Positions 46,844-55,744 of a stretch of 64,000 bases of DNA are shown here, piece by piece; within the stretch, counting starts at the first letter, position 1, and each line of letters begins with the position of its first letter. The position numbers were made by a program, and so were the translations under genes. Below the pieces are notes generated by a model. It ran no database searches. It had not been told where the DNA came from and saw only the letters and a program-made list of their open reading frames with translations. Source of the stretch: Candidatus Heimdallarchaeum endolithica (GTDB lineage: Archaea > Asgardarchaeota > Heimdallarchaeia > Heimdallarchaeales > Heimdallarchaeaceae); the NCBI GenBank assembly GCA_021513715.1, contig CP084167.1, positions 1,318,571 through 1,382,570 on the forward strand, written 5' to 3'.

Positions 46844-47021
46844 CCTTTGAATTGTTTTCTATAATTTTGGTTTTCTTTAAAGATAAGGCAAATTTAATGA
46901 AATTCGATGCTTCTTTAGTAAGCTGTTCTACTGTAAAATTTCTTGCACGATAAGCTGCTTCCATTACTTCTTTTCTTCGTTGCTTTACTCTTTTTTCATT
47001 TGGTTTTAGCGAAGTTTTCAT
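46836..47021 (-). CDS. Small basic protein upstream of nucleotidyltransferase gene
   Basis: A 61-residue, lysine/arginine-rich helical protein (EKRVKQRRKEVMEAAYRARNF). I do not recognise the family. It overlaps the downstream nucleotidyltransferase gene by 8 bases, which suggests translational coupling and a physical partnership of the toxin-antitoxin type. It starts with ATG. Confidence 0.6.
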   Translation of the reverse strand: MKTSLKPNEKRVKQRRKEVMEAAYRARNFTVEQLTKEASNFIKFALSLKKTKIIENNSKDD

Positions 47022-47133
47022 TACTTACAAATAGTTTTTTCACTAAATAAATGTTCTTTTGTTTATACCCACTAATTAAATTTTTATAGCTAACTAGCAA
47101 AAAATTTATTGAGTTCTAAACCAATTTTAAATT

Positions 47134-49434
47134 ATGTATCTATCATTTTTTTATTCGCAACAAAAAACTAGGCCTTTCACAAAATTCGTAGAGATAGAAC
47201 TAGAGAGAGATGAGCTGTATAAAGCATTCACTGAACTGGATGAACCTGAAGAGATAAGTAAAAAGTGGATTGTTTTTGCTGAAGATTGTTCAAAACATTT
47301 GGCATCAATAAACAGTTTAGCTTCCATGGCTTTTGAAAGATTATCAGAAGCTTATTCAGTTGATGAAGAAGAAGACGAATCTGTTCTTCCTTTACATAGA
47401 TTACTTTATGGTTCAATTGCTAATCAAATGCTTTCTTTAACCCAATTTCAGCTAAAACTTGGAGTTCTTATATATATTTATTCTCAAGTAAGAAATCGTG
47501 GAGTTTTCTCATATGCGCCTAAGGATTATCAATATTATTACTATATTCAAGCAAAGGAAACTTTAGACGATATATTGTATAGAATTATGGAGAAGAAACT
47601 TCCTGAGCCCGCGGAAGAAGGATTTATTCCCACTCCTACAGTAAATGATATGATGAATATAATTTTTCCTTTACTAAAACTTGAACAGAGAAAAAGGTTA
47701 ATTCCAATTCTAAAACAAATCCCTGATCATGACAAAAATCCTCTAATTATCAAAAAAATAGGAGACTATGACAGATTACAAGGTATAACTTTAATGTCAA
47801 ACATTATAGAAATTATGGAAAATTCAGCTATTGATTTCTGGTGGAAAGACCCTATTTCTACCCTTTCAATACTAGATCATGCTCTAGAACACTTTAATTT
47901 AGTAGTTGAACTTTGGAAAGAACAACCAGGAGAGCTTACTGCCCTCTCTTCTAGAATCGAGCAAGAGTATATTCCTATAGTGTATGGTTCTCGCTTTATT
48001 ACACAATCACAGCATTTTACCTCATTAGCTGAAAGTGCTCTTGAGTCTTTTGACATTGACTATGCTTCCAAATATTATGACCAAGCAATGAAAAAACTTG
48101 AAGAAGCAAAAGAATATCTATTAAAATCTAATAACCGTTTAGCAAACCAGCTTTATGAAACAATAAAAAATCAAGAACAGGAAGTTCAGATAATTTGTAC
48201 TTTAACCAAACTGTCTAACTTATTTTCTTTAATTATGAATGATTTAGTAATAGAAAATGAAGAAAAAGCCATTGAATTATGCGAGAATATCAACCAATTA
48301 ATTAAGCAGTTAGAAACTTTTATTCCAGTACCTTATTTATATGGGATTTCAGTTAGCTATGCTGCAGCAGCATCAGCACTTGTTAAAGTGGTGGAGCAAG
48401 ATGTTTCTTATTTAAATATTATAGATAGTTTTATGAGCCAATTTTCTTTTCCTCTCAACTCAATGAAAGAAGCTATCTCAAATATTAACTTAAATTTAAT
48501 TCTCATTAATGATAATAACCCCAGATTAAGTTACTCTTTTCTTATAGAAATAGAAGAAAACCTCAAATACCTTAAGAAAGCTGTAGAAATGCTTCCTAAA
48601 TTTCTCAACGAAAAAGTACTTCAACAAAAGAAAATCAGCGCTATATTGTACTATGTTAGGTCATATATTGCAGAGAACAAGGTTTACATTTATGCTGACA
48701 ACAACATTGTACTAGATTTAATTTTAAGAGCTAGAGCCCACTACTTTGCAAAGAAAGCAGAACAGCAAATTGCAGATACTGATGAAAAAGACCTACTAAA
48801 TTTAATAAAAAAACGAATTTTAGAAACAAAATCTACAGGAATTGTAACAGAAACCAACTTATTATCTTTAGGGTTACAAACAGCTTATAGCAAAACAGTT
48901 CGAGATGTTATTGAGCAGATTCTTTTATTCTATGATCAAATTGAAAAACCACCTGAATTCATTCTAGAATCAGTAAAAAATCAATTTGAAAGCATGACTG
49001 AATTCCAAGAGTTACTCAATTTAATGGAACTTGATAATAAAGAACTCCTTGCATTACGCCAAGAAATTACACTTAAAGGAAATGAAATTAACTGGGCTTT
49101 TGTTGAAAGAAGAGAAAGTTTTATACCAGCAACCAAAAAAATGTTCAAAACTATAGAATCTGTTCTTCTAGGAGAACTAGCAGCTGATATGAAAAAGAGA
49201 GATGCAGCTATTAATTACTATACAACAGCAAAAAAGAATCTTTACGAAATAAGTGATATATTAAGCAAAGTAGCAAGGTATATTGAAGATAATAAGGAAT
49301 TACCTAGTTTAATTTATACTTTAGCTCTATTTACACAAGAAAATTTGAATGCCATAAGAGACAGAAGAAAGAGAAATGAAGTTCCTTACAAAGAAATTGT
49401 AGGAATCTTAGATTATTTAATTCTTAACCTCTAG
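47134..49434 (+). CDS. Large helical protein encoded with Arf-like GTPase
   Basis: A 766-residue protein, almost wholly alpha-helical, without signal peptide, membrane helix or metal motif. Stretches such as YYDQAMKKLEEAKEYLL (about 310-330) and DAAINYYTTAKKNLYEI (near 690) look like TPR-type or four-helix-bundle segments. I do not recognise the family. It ends 22 bases before the Arf-longin GTPase gene on the same strand, so the two should be co-transcribed. A role as effector or regulator of the GTPase is plausible but not shown. Confidence 0.75.
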   Translation: MYLSFFYSQQKTRPFTKFVEIELERDELYKAFTELDEPEEISKKWIVFAEDCSKHLASINSLASMAFERLSEAYSVDEEEDESVLPLHRLLYGSIANQMLSLTQFQLKLGVLIYIYSQVRNRGVFSYAPKDYQYYYYIQAKETLDDILYRIMEKKLPEPAEEGFIPTPTVNDMMNIIFPLLKLEQRKRLIPILKQIPDHDKNPLIIKKIGDYDRLQGITLMSNIIEIMENSAIDFWWKDPISTLSILDHALEHFNLVVELWKEQPGELTALSSRIEQEYIPIVYGSRFITQSQHFTSLAESALESFDIDYASKYYDQAMKKLEEAKEYLLKSNNRLANQLYETIKNQEQEVQIICTLTKLSNLFSLIMNDLVIENEEKAIELCENINQLIKQLETFIPVPYLYGISVSYAAAASALVKVVEQDVSYLNIIDSFMSQFSFPLNSMKEAISNINLNLILINDNNPRLSYSFLIEIEENLKYLKKAVEMLPKFLNEKVLQQKKISAILYYVRSYIAENKVYIYADNNIVLDLILRARAHYFAKKAEQQIADTDEKDLLNLIKKRILETKSTGIVTETNLLSLGLQTAYSKTVRDVIEQILLFYDQIEKPPEFILESVKNQFESMTEFQELLNLMELDNKELLALRQEITLKGNEINWAFVERRESFIPATKKMFKTIESVLLGELAADMKKRDAAINYYTTAKKNLYEISDILSKVARYIEDNKELPSLIYTLALFTQENLNAIRDRRKRNEVPYKEIVGILDYLILNL

Positions 49435-49456
49435 ATATTTGAAATAATGTGATACT

Positions 49457-50368
49457 ATGAACCCTGAACTTTCCGTTAAAAGAAAAAATGTCCCTGTAAG
49501 TATTATTGGTCTAGAATATTCTGGTAAAACAACATTCCTTAATTGGCTGATTAAACAAAGATTCACTAGACCTAAACCTACTGTAGGATACAACTTTGAA
49601 GTTCTTGAAGTTGCAAATATGCATATCAACATTTTTGATCTTTCTGGTCATGAGAAATTCAGAGAGAATATCTGGAAAAACTTTGTTCAATCAAGTGTGG
49701 GTATAGTTTTTTTTGTTGACTCTTCTGATAAAAATAAACTAAAAAAATCTGCAAAATGGTTCTGGAAAGTTGTTAATGAATGGTTACAAGAAATTTACTC
49801 TGAGTATGCATTACTATTTATAGCAAATAAAGCAGATCTAAAAAACTCTTTAGATTTAGAAACAATAATAAGAACTTTTGATTTGTATAAAATGTCTAAG
49901 TATTCTAACATTTCTTTTCAAATTTTTAAAACTTCAATAAAGGAAGAACTCAACATTAAGACTGCTTTTCAATGGTTAGTCAACAAGCTAAATTCTATCA
50001 CAAAGAACCAGCAAGTAGACATTCATGCGCTCATCATCTCTGATAAATTTTCAAACACCCTATATTCATATGACCCCCACAATATTTCCTCAGATCACGA
50101 ACTATTATCTGGTTTCGTTAATGCAATCAGCAGTTTTAGTAATGAATTACTTGGATATGAAAACCTTAAACTAGTTAGACTTGGCAAGTACTATGTTCTT
50201 ATCTCTCAGGAACAATCCTATTCAGTTGCTATATTTTCTTTAAGCGAAACAAACTTACCTGAAGCAAGAAGAATAATTTATAATATTCACAGAAAAATAA
50301 AAGAGTCTCAGAAAAAAATACTAAGCACAGAAGATTATCAAGCAATAGTCGAACAATTTATTTTTTAA
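49457..50368 (+). CDS. Arf-like small GTPase fused to longin-like domain
   Basis: A 303-residue protein. Residues 12-180 form an Arf-family GTPase: P-loop GLEYSGKT (18-25), switch I PTVGYN with Thr42 (compare Arf PTIGFN), switch II FDLSGHEKFRE (60-70; His replaces the catalytic Gln) and NKAD (124-127) for guanine. There is no N-terminal myristoylated helix. Residues 186-300 form an alpha/beta domain (ALIISDKFSNTLYSYDP, then GFVNAISSF and YYVLISQE) like the longin/roadblock-type sensor domains common in Asgard archaea. The GTPase plus longin combination resembles eukaryotic trafficking proteins. The assignment of the C-terminal domain is by pattern. Confidence 0.87.
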   Translation: MNPELSVKRKNVPVSIIGLEYSGKTTFLNWLIKQRFTRPKPTVGYNFEVLEVANMHINIFDLSGHEKFRENIWKNFVQSSVGIVFFVDSSDKNKLKKSAKWFWKVVNEWLQEIYSEYALLFIANKADLKNSLDLETIIRTFDLYKMSKYSNISFQIFKTSIKEELNIKTAFQWLVNKLNSITKNQQVDIHALIISDKFSNTLYSYDPHNISSDHELLSGFVNAISSFSNELLGYENLKLVRLGKYYVLISQEQSYSVAIFSLSETNLPEARRIIYNIHRKIKESQKKILSTEDYQAIVEQFIF

Positions 50369-50443
50369 AGAAGTTTCTTCCAAAAGAATTATAAAGACTT
50401 TTAGAAATGAAAGATTAAAGTATATTGTATATCAAATGAGAGT

Positions 50444-51031
50444 GTGACGATTATGGAATGTAGATTTTGTAAACTACGAGATATAGAAAACGTTGAAAAA
50501 AATGTTTATCACTGCAATCATTGTGGTTACTCTTTTGAAGCGAGTAAGTGGGATATTTTCTACGATACACTTCTTCACATGCCTTTGTCTTCTTGGTTAG
50601 TTGCGAGTTTACTCTGGGGAAGTGCAATGTTAACTGGAATTGTTTTTGGTGTTGGATTCAATAGTAAATCATTATCAATTACCACATTATTTTTGTATTT
50701 ATATGGTATCACAGCTGTTTTATATGGAGGATCAAAGTCATCTGACTATTTCCAAGCAATTTGGTTATACTTCACACAATGGATAAGAAGAAAAAATCCC
50801 CAATGGAATGAGATCCTTGAAGTAATAAGAAAGAGAAGAAAGGAAAAAATGGCTAAAAAATCTACAGCATCTGTAGTAGCTACTTCTGGAACGCATATAG
50901 AAACAGATATTAGGCCATCAGAGATGAGAATTCCTTACTTATCTGCTTCATTTAAAGCAGGTCTTATTACCACATTATTTGGTGTAATCTTTTCAATTGT
51001 TTATGGAGTTATTTTTGCTTCATCAATATAA
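50444..51031 (+). CDS. Zinc-ribbon membrane protein, 195 residues
   Basis: A protein with an N-terminal zinc ribbon (CRFCK at about residue 4 and CNHCG near 25), two membrane helices at about 50-72 and 78-95, a basic loop (WIRRKNP and RKRRKEK), and a third helix at about 168-190. No family is recognised. It follows the Arf-longin gene by 75 bases on the same strand and may be the membrane component of that locus. Confidence 0.7.
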   Translation: MTIMECRFCKLRDIENVEKNVYHCNHCGYSFEASKWDIFYDTLLHMPLSSWLVASLLWGSAMLTGIVFGVGFNSKSLSITTLFLYLYGITAVLYGGSKSSDYFQAIWLYFTQWIRRKNPQWNEILEVIRKRRKEKMAKKSTASVVATSGTHIETDIRPSEMRIPYLSASFKAGLITTLFGVIFSIVYGVIFASSI

Positions 51032-51062
51032 TTTCTTAACTTTCTTTTTTTTTAACTTCTTT
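51032..51062 (+). terminator. T-rich transcription terminator (putative)
   Basis: Right after the zinc-ribbon membrane gene stop codon lies a T-rich stretch including TTTCTTTTTTTTTAAC. It is the likely terminator of the 47134-51031 transcription unit. Confidence 0.4.
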
Positions 51063-51088
51063 TCTTTATAATTACAGACAAATATGTA

Positions 51089-51142
51089 GTCAAAACTTGT
51101 AACTCATAGCTAACTGTCAAAACTTGTAACTCATAGCTAACT
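51089..51142. repeat. 27-bp perfect tandem duplication over a gene end
   Basis: The unit at 51089-51115 is repeated exactly at 51116-51142. The second copy covers the last codons and TGA stop of the aminoglycoside-phosphotransferase-like gene (minus strand). Since 27 is nine codons, the copy after the stop encodes the same tail, QLAMSYKF and stop, in the same frame. Confidence 0.9.
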
Positions 51143-52118
51143 TAAGATATTTCAAAGAGATATTTCTAAGTTCGTTCTGAGCTTCATCCTCATAATTGTC
51201 TAAAGAATGTAGATACATTGAATAATAGACCTTAGATCTTACATAAGCTCTGTACGATTTATAGAAATTAACAAACTCTTTTACTTTTGAGAGATTTTCA
51301 TGCATCAAAGCTAAGTATTTCTCTAACAAGTATTTTGCTTCTTTTCTTTTGTTGTGATAATCTAAATCCATCGCTAGAAAAGAGATCTCTTCCAAGATAT
51401 CTTGAATTCTTAAACTTTCATTAAATTCTATACAATCAAAAATCACAATTTTTCCATTATCTACAAAGATATTTCGGAGTTGTAAATCTCCATGTCCATC
51501 GACAATTTTTCCTTCATTTTGCCTTTTATCCCAAAATGCCCTATTTTTTTCCATAAAACTATAGACTTTATTAGCAAAACTATTGTCAAAGGGAAAATTT
51601 TCATACTTTTGTGTGGTTCGAAAATTTTCATCCCATTTCTCGAATATATTTTCAAAAACCTTAATTTCTTTTCTGTAAATGTTTTCCTTATGAAATTCTG
51701 ATACTATCTCAACAATTTTACTTATTAGTGTCTTGTCTAAGGGGCGCTTCTGTATTAAATTAATCAAAAGTTTTTCTTGCTGAATTTCTTTCATTTTCAC
51801 TAAATATTCAATAACATCTCCTTCTCCATCAATCTTTTTATCAGAAGTAAAAGACACTAATCCCACATATAATTCAGGAGCTAGTCTTCTATTAAGTTCG
51901 ATTTCTTGCATACTTGCATTGTATCTTTTTTGTAAAGTTGAAAAATCTAGTACATCCCCAAATTTAATCGTTTTCTTCATTTTATATGCAAATTTTCCTG
52001 TAAGAAAAACCCAACTTACATTTGTTTCAATAACCCTAATGGGTTCTTGAACATCATGGTTATATGTTTCAGGATTTGTTAATTCATCAACTATAGCCTT
52101 TTCTGATAACATTTTCAA
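51117..52118 (-). CDS. Aminoglycoside-phosphotransferase-like kinase (COG2187-type)
   Basis: A 333-residue protein of the APH/choline kinase fold. The catalytic loop GHGDLQLRNIFVD and the metal-binding IFDCIEFNES are visible near residues 205-230. The substrate is unknown. The upstream gene, which overlaps its start by 32 bases, encodes a P-loop kinase of the COG0645 type; in many bacteria these two domains form one protein, so this locus is the split form. The last codons and stop are part of a 27-bp tandem duplication. Confidence 0.83.
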   Translation of the reverse strand: MKMLSEKAIVDELTNPETYNHDVQEPIRVIETNVSWVFLTGKFAYKMKKTIKFGDVLDFSTLQKRYNASMQEIELNRRLAPELYVGLVSFTSDKKIDGEGDVIEYLVKMKEIQQEKLLINLIQKRPLDKTLISKIVEIVSEFHKENIYRKEIKVFENIFEKWDENFRTTQKYENFPFDNSFANKVYSFMEKNRAFWDKRQNEGKIVDGHGDLQLRNIFVDNGKIVIFDCIEFNESLRIQDILEEISFLAMDLDYHNKRKEAKYLLEKYLALMHENLSKVKEFVNFYKSYRAYVRSKVYYSMYLHSLDNYEDEAQNELRNISLKYLKLAMSYKF

Positions 52119-52647
52119 TCTTTTCCATTATGGAATTTTTGTCATGAACTATATTCACTTTTATATAAGGAAGTTTTGTTGGCTGAAACCTCTCTTTTAA
52201 ATTTAAATAAATATCATAATTTGCATCACTTAAAGTTCTTCCAGATCGTTTTTCTCTTTGTTGAAATCTTTGTTTTATTAAAGATTCGGGGCACTCTACA
52301 AAGACTAGAATGAATTTAGCATCAAATTTTTCTGCAATTCTCTTTATTTTTATTCGAAATGACTCTTTGTAAAAAGTGCCATCTATTACACATCCAACAT
52401 TCCATCTCAACAACGTATATAAAAGATAATTGATTACATTATAGACTACAAGTCTATTTTCAAAACTGTAGGAACCAGCACCGAAAGTGTTTTTTCTAAC
52501 TGAAGGAAAAACTCTTTTTCTTACTGAATCTGTACTTATACGTTCTAATCTATATTTTTTTGACAATCTTCTTGCTAATGTGCTTTTCCCTGTCCCTGGT
52601 AGCCCTGACAAAAGGATGACAAGAGGTTGTTTTTTTTTCATACCCAC
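52087..52647 (-). CDS. P-loop kinase (COG0645-type)
   Basis: A 186-residue P-loop NTPase. Walker A is GLPGTGKS (15-22). A second conserved region, RISTDSVRKRVFP, resembles the substrate loop of gluconate/shikimate-type kinases. CVIDGTFY and the lid arginines (QREKRSGR) follow. The start is the GTG at 52647, five bases after a GGTGAT site that overlaps the upstream TGA. It overlaps the next gene by 32 bases, so the two are coupled. Confidence 0.85.
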   Translation of the reverse strand: MGMKKKQPLVILLSGLPGTGKSTLARRLSKKYRLERISTDSVRKRVFPSVRKNTFGAGSYSFENRLVVYNVINYLLYTLLRWNVGCVIDGTFYKESFRIKIKRIAEKFDAKFILVFVECPESLIKQRFQQREKRSGRTLSDANYDIYLNLKERFQPTKLPYIKVNIVHDKNSIMEKIENVIRKGYS

Positions 52648-52653
52648 CCATAA

Positions 52654-55600
52654 TCACCTTTTTTTCTTGTGATCTGGGCAAACAAAAACCTCTTCTGTTT
52701 TAAATAATCCTTTTTTGGTCACTTTGATCGCGTGTTTGGAACAAAGAACTTTTTCACAGACATCGCAACGAACAATATCATTATCGCACACTACGTTGTT
52801 GCAGAAAGCACATTGTTCTACATGTTCTGTTGATACAACTTCCTTACATACAGAACAAACTACAGCATGTTTATTACAGATTACATCTCCACTAATTGAG
52901 CAATGTATAGTATGATTTGCACATAATGTTCTTCCACAAACTTCACAATCATTTGACACTGATACTAATTGCATTTTAGGAGTTTTCTTTTCATAGCAAG
53001 AATCACACAAGATGCTTATACTTGTTCCTAATGTTGATTCAGCTATTCCTCTAATAAGCAATTCATGTCCTTTTTCATTTACAATATTAATTTCTGCGAT
53101 GGAAACGGGAATATATAATATTGCAGCATAGACATCTTGGATTTCATCCTGGTTAGGAATACTAAATGATTTTTTCTTAACTAATTTATCGAGGTCATCG
53201 AGTACCTCAACTTTTGTTTGAGATTTTATTTTTCTATCTAGATCTTTAACAATTTCCACATCTTTTTCTACTTCTGCCGTATAATTCTTTATTACTTGAG
53301 GGCCATATTTTAGAGTCTCCACTGCTTTTTTGTAACGTTTTACATCTGCATCTCTTTTGTATTTGTATTTATTCATCACTATTGGTTTTAATGTTGCGTA
53401 AATACTCTTTGCCTCCTCTATTTGTGCTTGAAACTTTCTTACTTTATCTCTTTTTTCGATCATTTTTGTGAAATATTCATCTCTTTGCTTAGTTAACTGA
53501 CTAATCCATGACTCAATTTTTTCTTTATATTTTTCCTCTATTTTCACCAATGAATCTTCAATATCACGCTTCCATTCATCTTCGTACATGCTTTTATCCA
53601 TCCACAGTATGTCTTGGAATGATTCTAGAATAGTTCTTGGTTTTCTTTGAACTTCTATAGTTTTGATATTCGCTGATGGTGGTGCTATCAAGCTTCCAAG
53701 ATTTTTGAGGGGGAGTATAGAAAGAAGTTCTTCGAAAACATCTTCTGCTTGAAAAGGTATACTCTCTAATCCCCAAATTTTATCTTTTGAATCAAATTCT
53801 AATTTGTCTACTAGTGGAAAAATTCTTTTTATTGGGAAATCTAAAATAATTTCTTCTTTTACTACTTCTTCACCTACCTTAACTTCTATTTCTCTTTTAG
53901 CATTTATATTAAAGTCAAGTAGCAAAAATGGAACATAAGCTAATTGAAGATAATTTGTTCCTAAATAACTAAACTTTTTATCACCGAAAAATTTAGATAA
54001 AAGTTCTTTTAAATCGATTTTATCGTATTTAAGGTATTGTTTTTTGATTGTTTTGATAGATTTACTAAGATCTATTTTCTTAAGCTTATGTTTTTTTTCA
54101 TAATCTATCTCTTGTTCAGTGAAGTCACCAGGGGTAATTTCTGTTCCTATATCAAGGGTTTCAGAAGAGACATCTGGAAAGTCATCAAGTTCCTGCAATT
54201 TTACTTCTGTATCTAAAAGACTTTCAACCTCTGAGAACTCTTGTAACTTAGACATCTCTTTTTCGATATCGTCTAGACTTAGTTCTTTTTCAATATCAGA
54301 AAAGTCCATACTGTCAATATCGTAGCTATATCCGTCTACTTCTTTACAAAGAGAAGGAGGTGGATTTTTATAAAGTTTGGATACATCATCATCAGACAAA
54401 GCTTTGTGCACTGAGTACAACCACCTAGTTTTAAAACGAACAGGTTTTGGGTAATTGTCAGGAGAGAGTAAATAAAATTCTCCTGGTTCAAAATTTGGGA
54501 GGTCATCAAGGATAAATCTTGCAGTTGGGTGAGATTGAATCATTTTTTCTACTGTTCTTAAGTCCTGTGGAGCCATAAAACGTCCAAAAAAGAAAGTAGA
54601 AACTTGGCCAAAAGCTTTGTAGTCTACATCACTTATATTTTGTGTTGCAACTAACATTGAAACTCCATATTTCCTACCTTGTTTAAATAAAAGTTGCAAC
54701 CATTTTTTTGTAGGAGGATTACGGGGATATGGTGGGATTAAACCTGCTAATTCGTCAATATAAAAGATCAGTTGTGGTTCATGTGAGGGGTTTGAGAGCA
54801 TATAGGTATAAAGTCTTTGAGAGATGGTAGAAATATAAAGGTTCTTCAATTTTTGTGTGTTTAGAGTATTAAGATAGATAATTGATATCCTGCATTTTCC
54901 TTCTTGAGAAGCATTTTTCAATGTTTGAATGTTTAATTTTGGTCCTAAATTAAAGACTAAAGACTGCGCACCTACTGTTAAAAATTTAATATTCTTGACT
55001 AAAGTTTCTTTTTCTTTCTTTTCAAGGAGAGAACGATAAGATTCTGATAAATATGCTTCATCAGTGTTAATAAGATCCATTAACATCTTAAAGTCTTGTA
55101 CCAAAATATTTCTTCTCATAAATTCTTCAAAAAGAGCTGTAAGATAAGCCTTTACTGCTTTTCCCTTATTTGAACTTAACTTATAGCCCAACACATCAAC
55201 TAGATTAGTTGCCATTCCGTCAATAGCTAGTATTTTTTCTTCTCTATCAAGTTGTGTTGGGGGAGGAATTAATGGATTTATTGAAAGAGGAATACCCTTT
55301 TCTGATGCAGGAGTAAAAATCACTACTTCAATTTTTTCTTTATACTCCTCGTAGAAGTCTTTATTTACACCATATTTTTTAAGAGCTTCCCATTCAGCAA
55401 CCATTGAAAGACTGCTAATATCACCTTGGGGGTCTATAATTATAGCAGGAATATTATTTCTAATAGCTTCTTCAATCACGACCTTACAGGCTACTGTTTT
55501 TCCACTCCCTGATTGACCAAAAATAGCAACATGTTTTTTCAAAGCTTTAGTTGGGAGAGTAACATCTTCACCTGTTTCTTTACTTTTTCCTAAAGATAAT

Positions 55601-55671
55601 ATCGGTGCACTTTTCGCTTCATTCATATTCTTCAATATCAATGAGTGATTGTTATCCTTAAACCTTTCCAA
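52654..55671 (-). CDS. HerA-like ATPase with C-terminal cysteine-rich (B-box-like) domain
   Basis: A 1005-residue protein. Residues 20-420 form a HerA/TraG-type ATPase: Walker A GQSGSGKT (52-59), IIIDPQGDIS after it, Walker B IFYIDELAGLIP (near 310) and an ATQNISDVDYKAFGQ sensor. Residues 440-560 are acidic and low-complexity. Residues 690-800 form a coiled coil (WISQLTKQRDEYFTKMIEKRDK). The last 120 residues hold about eight CxxC or CxH pairs, such as CEVCGRTLCANH and CSVCKEVVSTEH, resembling tandem B-box or RING-like zinc fingers. HerA ATPases pump or translocate DNA or act in conjugation. There is no adjacent nurA or mre11. Confidence 0.85.
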   Translation of the reverse strand: MERFKDNNHSLILKNMNEAKSAPILSLGKSKETGEDVTLPTKALKKHVAIFGQSGSGKTVACKVVIEEAIRNNIPAIIIDPQGDISSLSMVAEWEALKKYGVNKDFYEEYKEKIEVVIFTPASEKGIPLSINPLIPPPTQLDREEKILAIDGMATNLVDVLGYKLSSNKGKAVKAYLTALFEEFMRRNILVQDFKMLMDLINTDEAYLSESYRSLLEKKEKETLVKNIKFLTVGAQSLVFNLGPKLNIQTLKNASQEGKCRISIIYLNTLNTQKLKNLYISTISQRLYTYMLSNPSHEPQLIFYIDELAGLIPPYPRNPPTKKWLQLLFKQGRKYGVSMLVATQNISDVDYKAFGQVSTFFFGRFMAPQDLRTVEKMIQSHPTARFILDDLPNFEPGEFYLLSPDNYPKPVRFKTRWLYSVHKALSDDDVSKLYKNPPPSLCKEVDGYSYDIDSMDFSDIEKELSLDDIEKEMSKLQEFSEVESLLDTEVKLQELDDFPDVSSETLDIGTEITPGDFTEQEIDYEKKHKLKKIDLSKSIKTIKKQYLKYDKIDLKELLSKFFGDKKFSYLGTNYLQLAYVPFLLLDFNINAKREIEVKVGEEVVKEEIILDFPIKRIFPLVDKLEFDSKDKIWGLESIPFQAEDVFEELLSILPLKNLGSLIAPPSANIKTIEVQRKPRTILESFQDILWMDKSMYEDEWKRDIEDSLVKIEEKYKEKIESWISQLTKQRDEYFTKMIEKRDKVRKFQAQIEEAKSIYATLKPIVMNKYKYKRDADVKRYKKAVETLKYGPQVIKNYTAEVEKDVEIVKDLDRKIKSQTKVEVLDDLDKLVKKKSFSIPNQDEIQDVYAAILYIPVSIAEINIVNEKGHELLIRGIAESTLGTSISILCDSCYEKKTPKMQLVSVSNDCEVCGRTLCANHTIHCSISGDVICNKHAVVCSVCKEVVSTEHVEQCAFCNNVVCDNDIVRCDVCEKVLCSKHAIKVTKKGLFKTEEVFVCPDHKKKR

Positions 55672-55744
55672 AGAGTAAACATAGATATTCTAGTTCAAAA
55701 CTAGCTGACAATTAAATAAAAAATTGGAAATACAAGAAAAAAAA

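Noticed and set aside
52600..52672. ATG at the sequence GGTGATTATG as start of the P-loop kinase
   Set aside because: That ATG is out of frame with the kinase; the in-frame GTG five bases after GGTGAT gives the correct protein.
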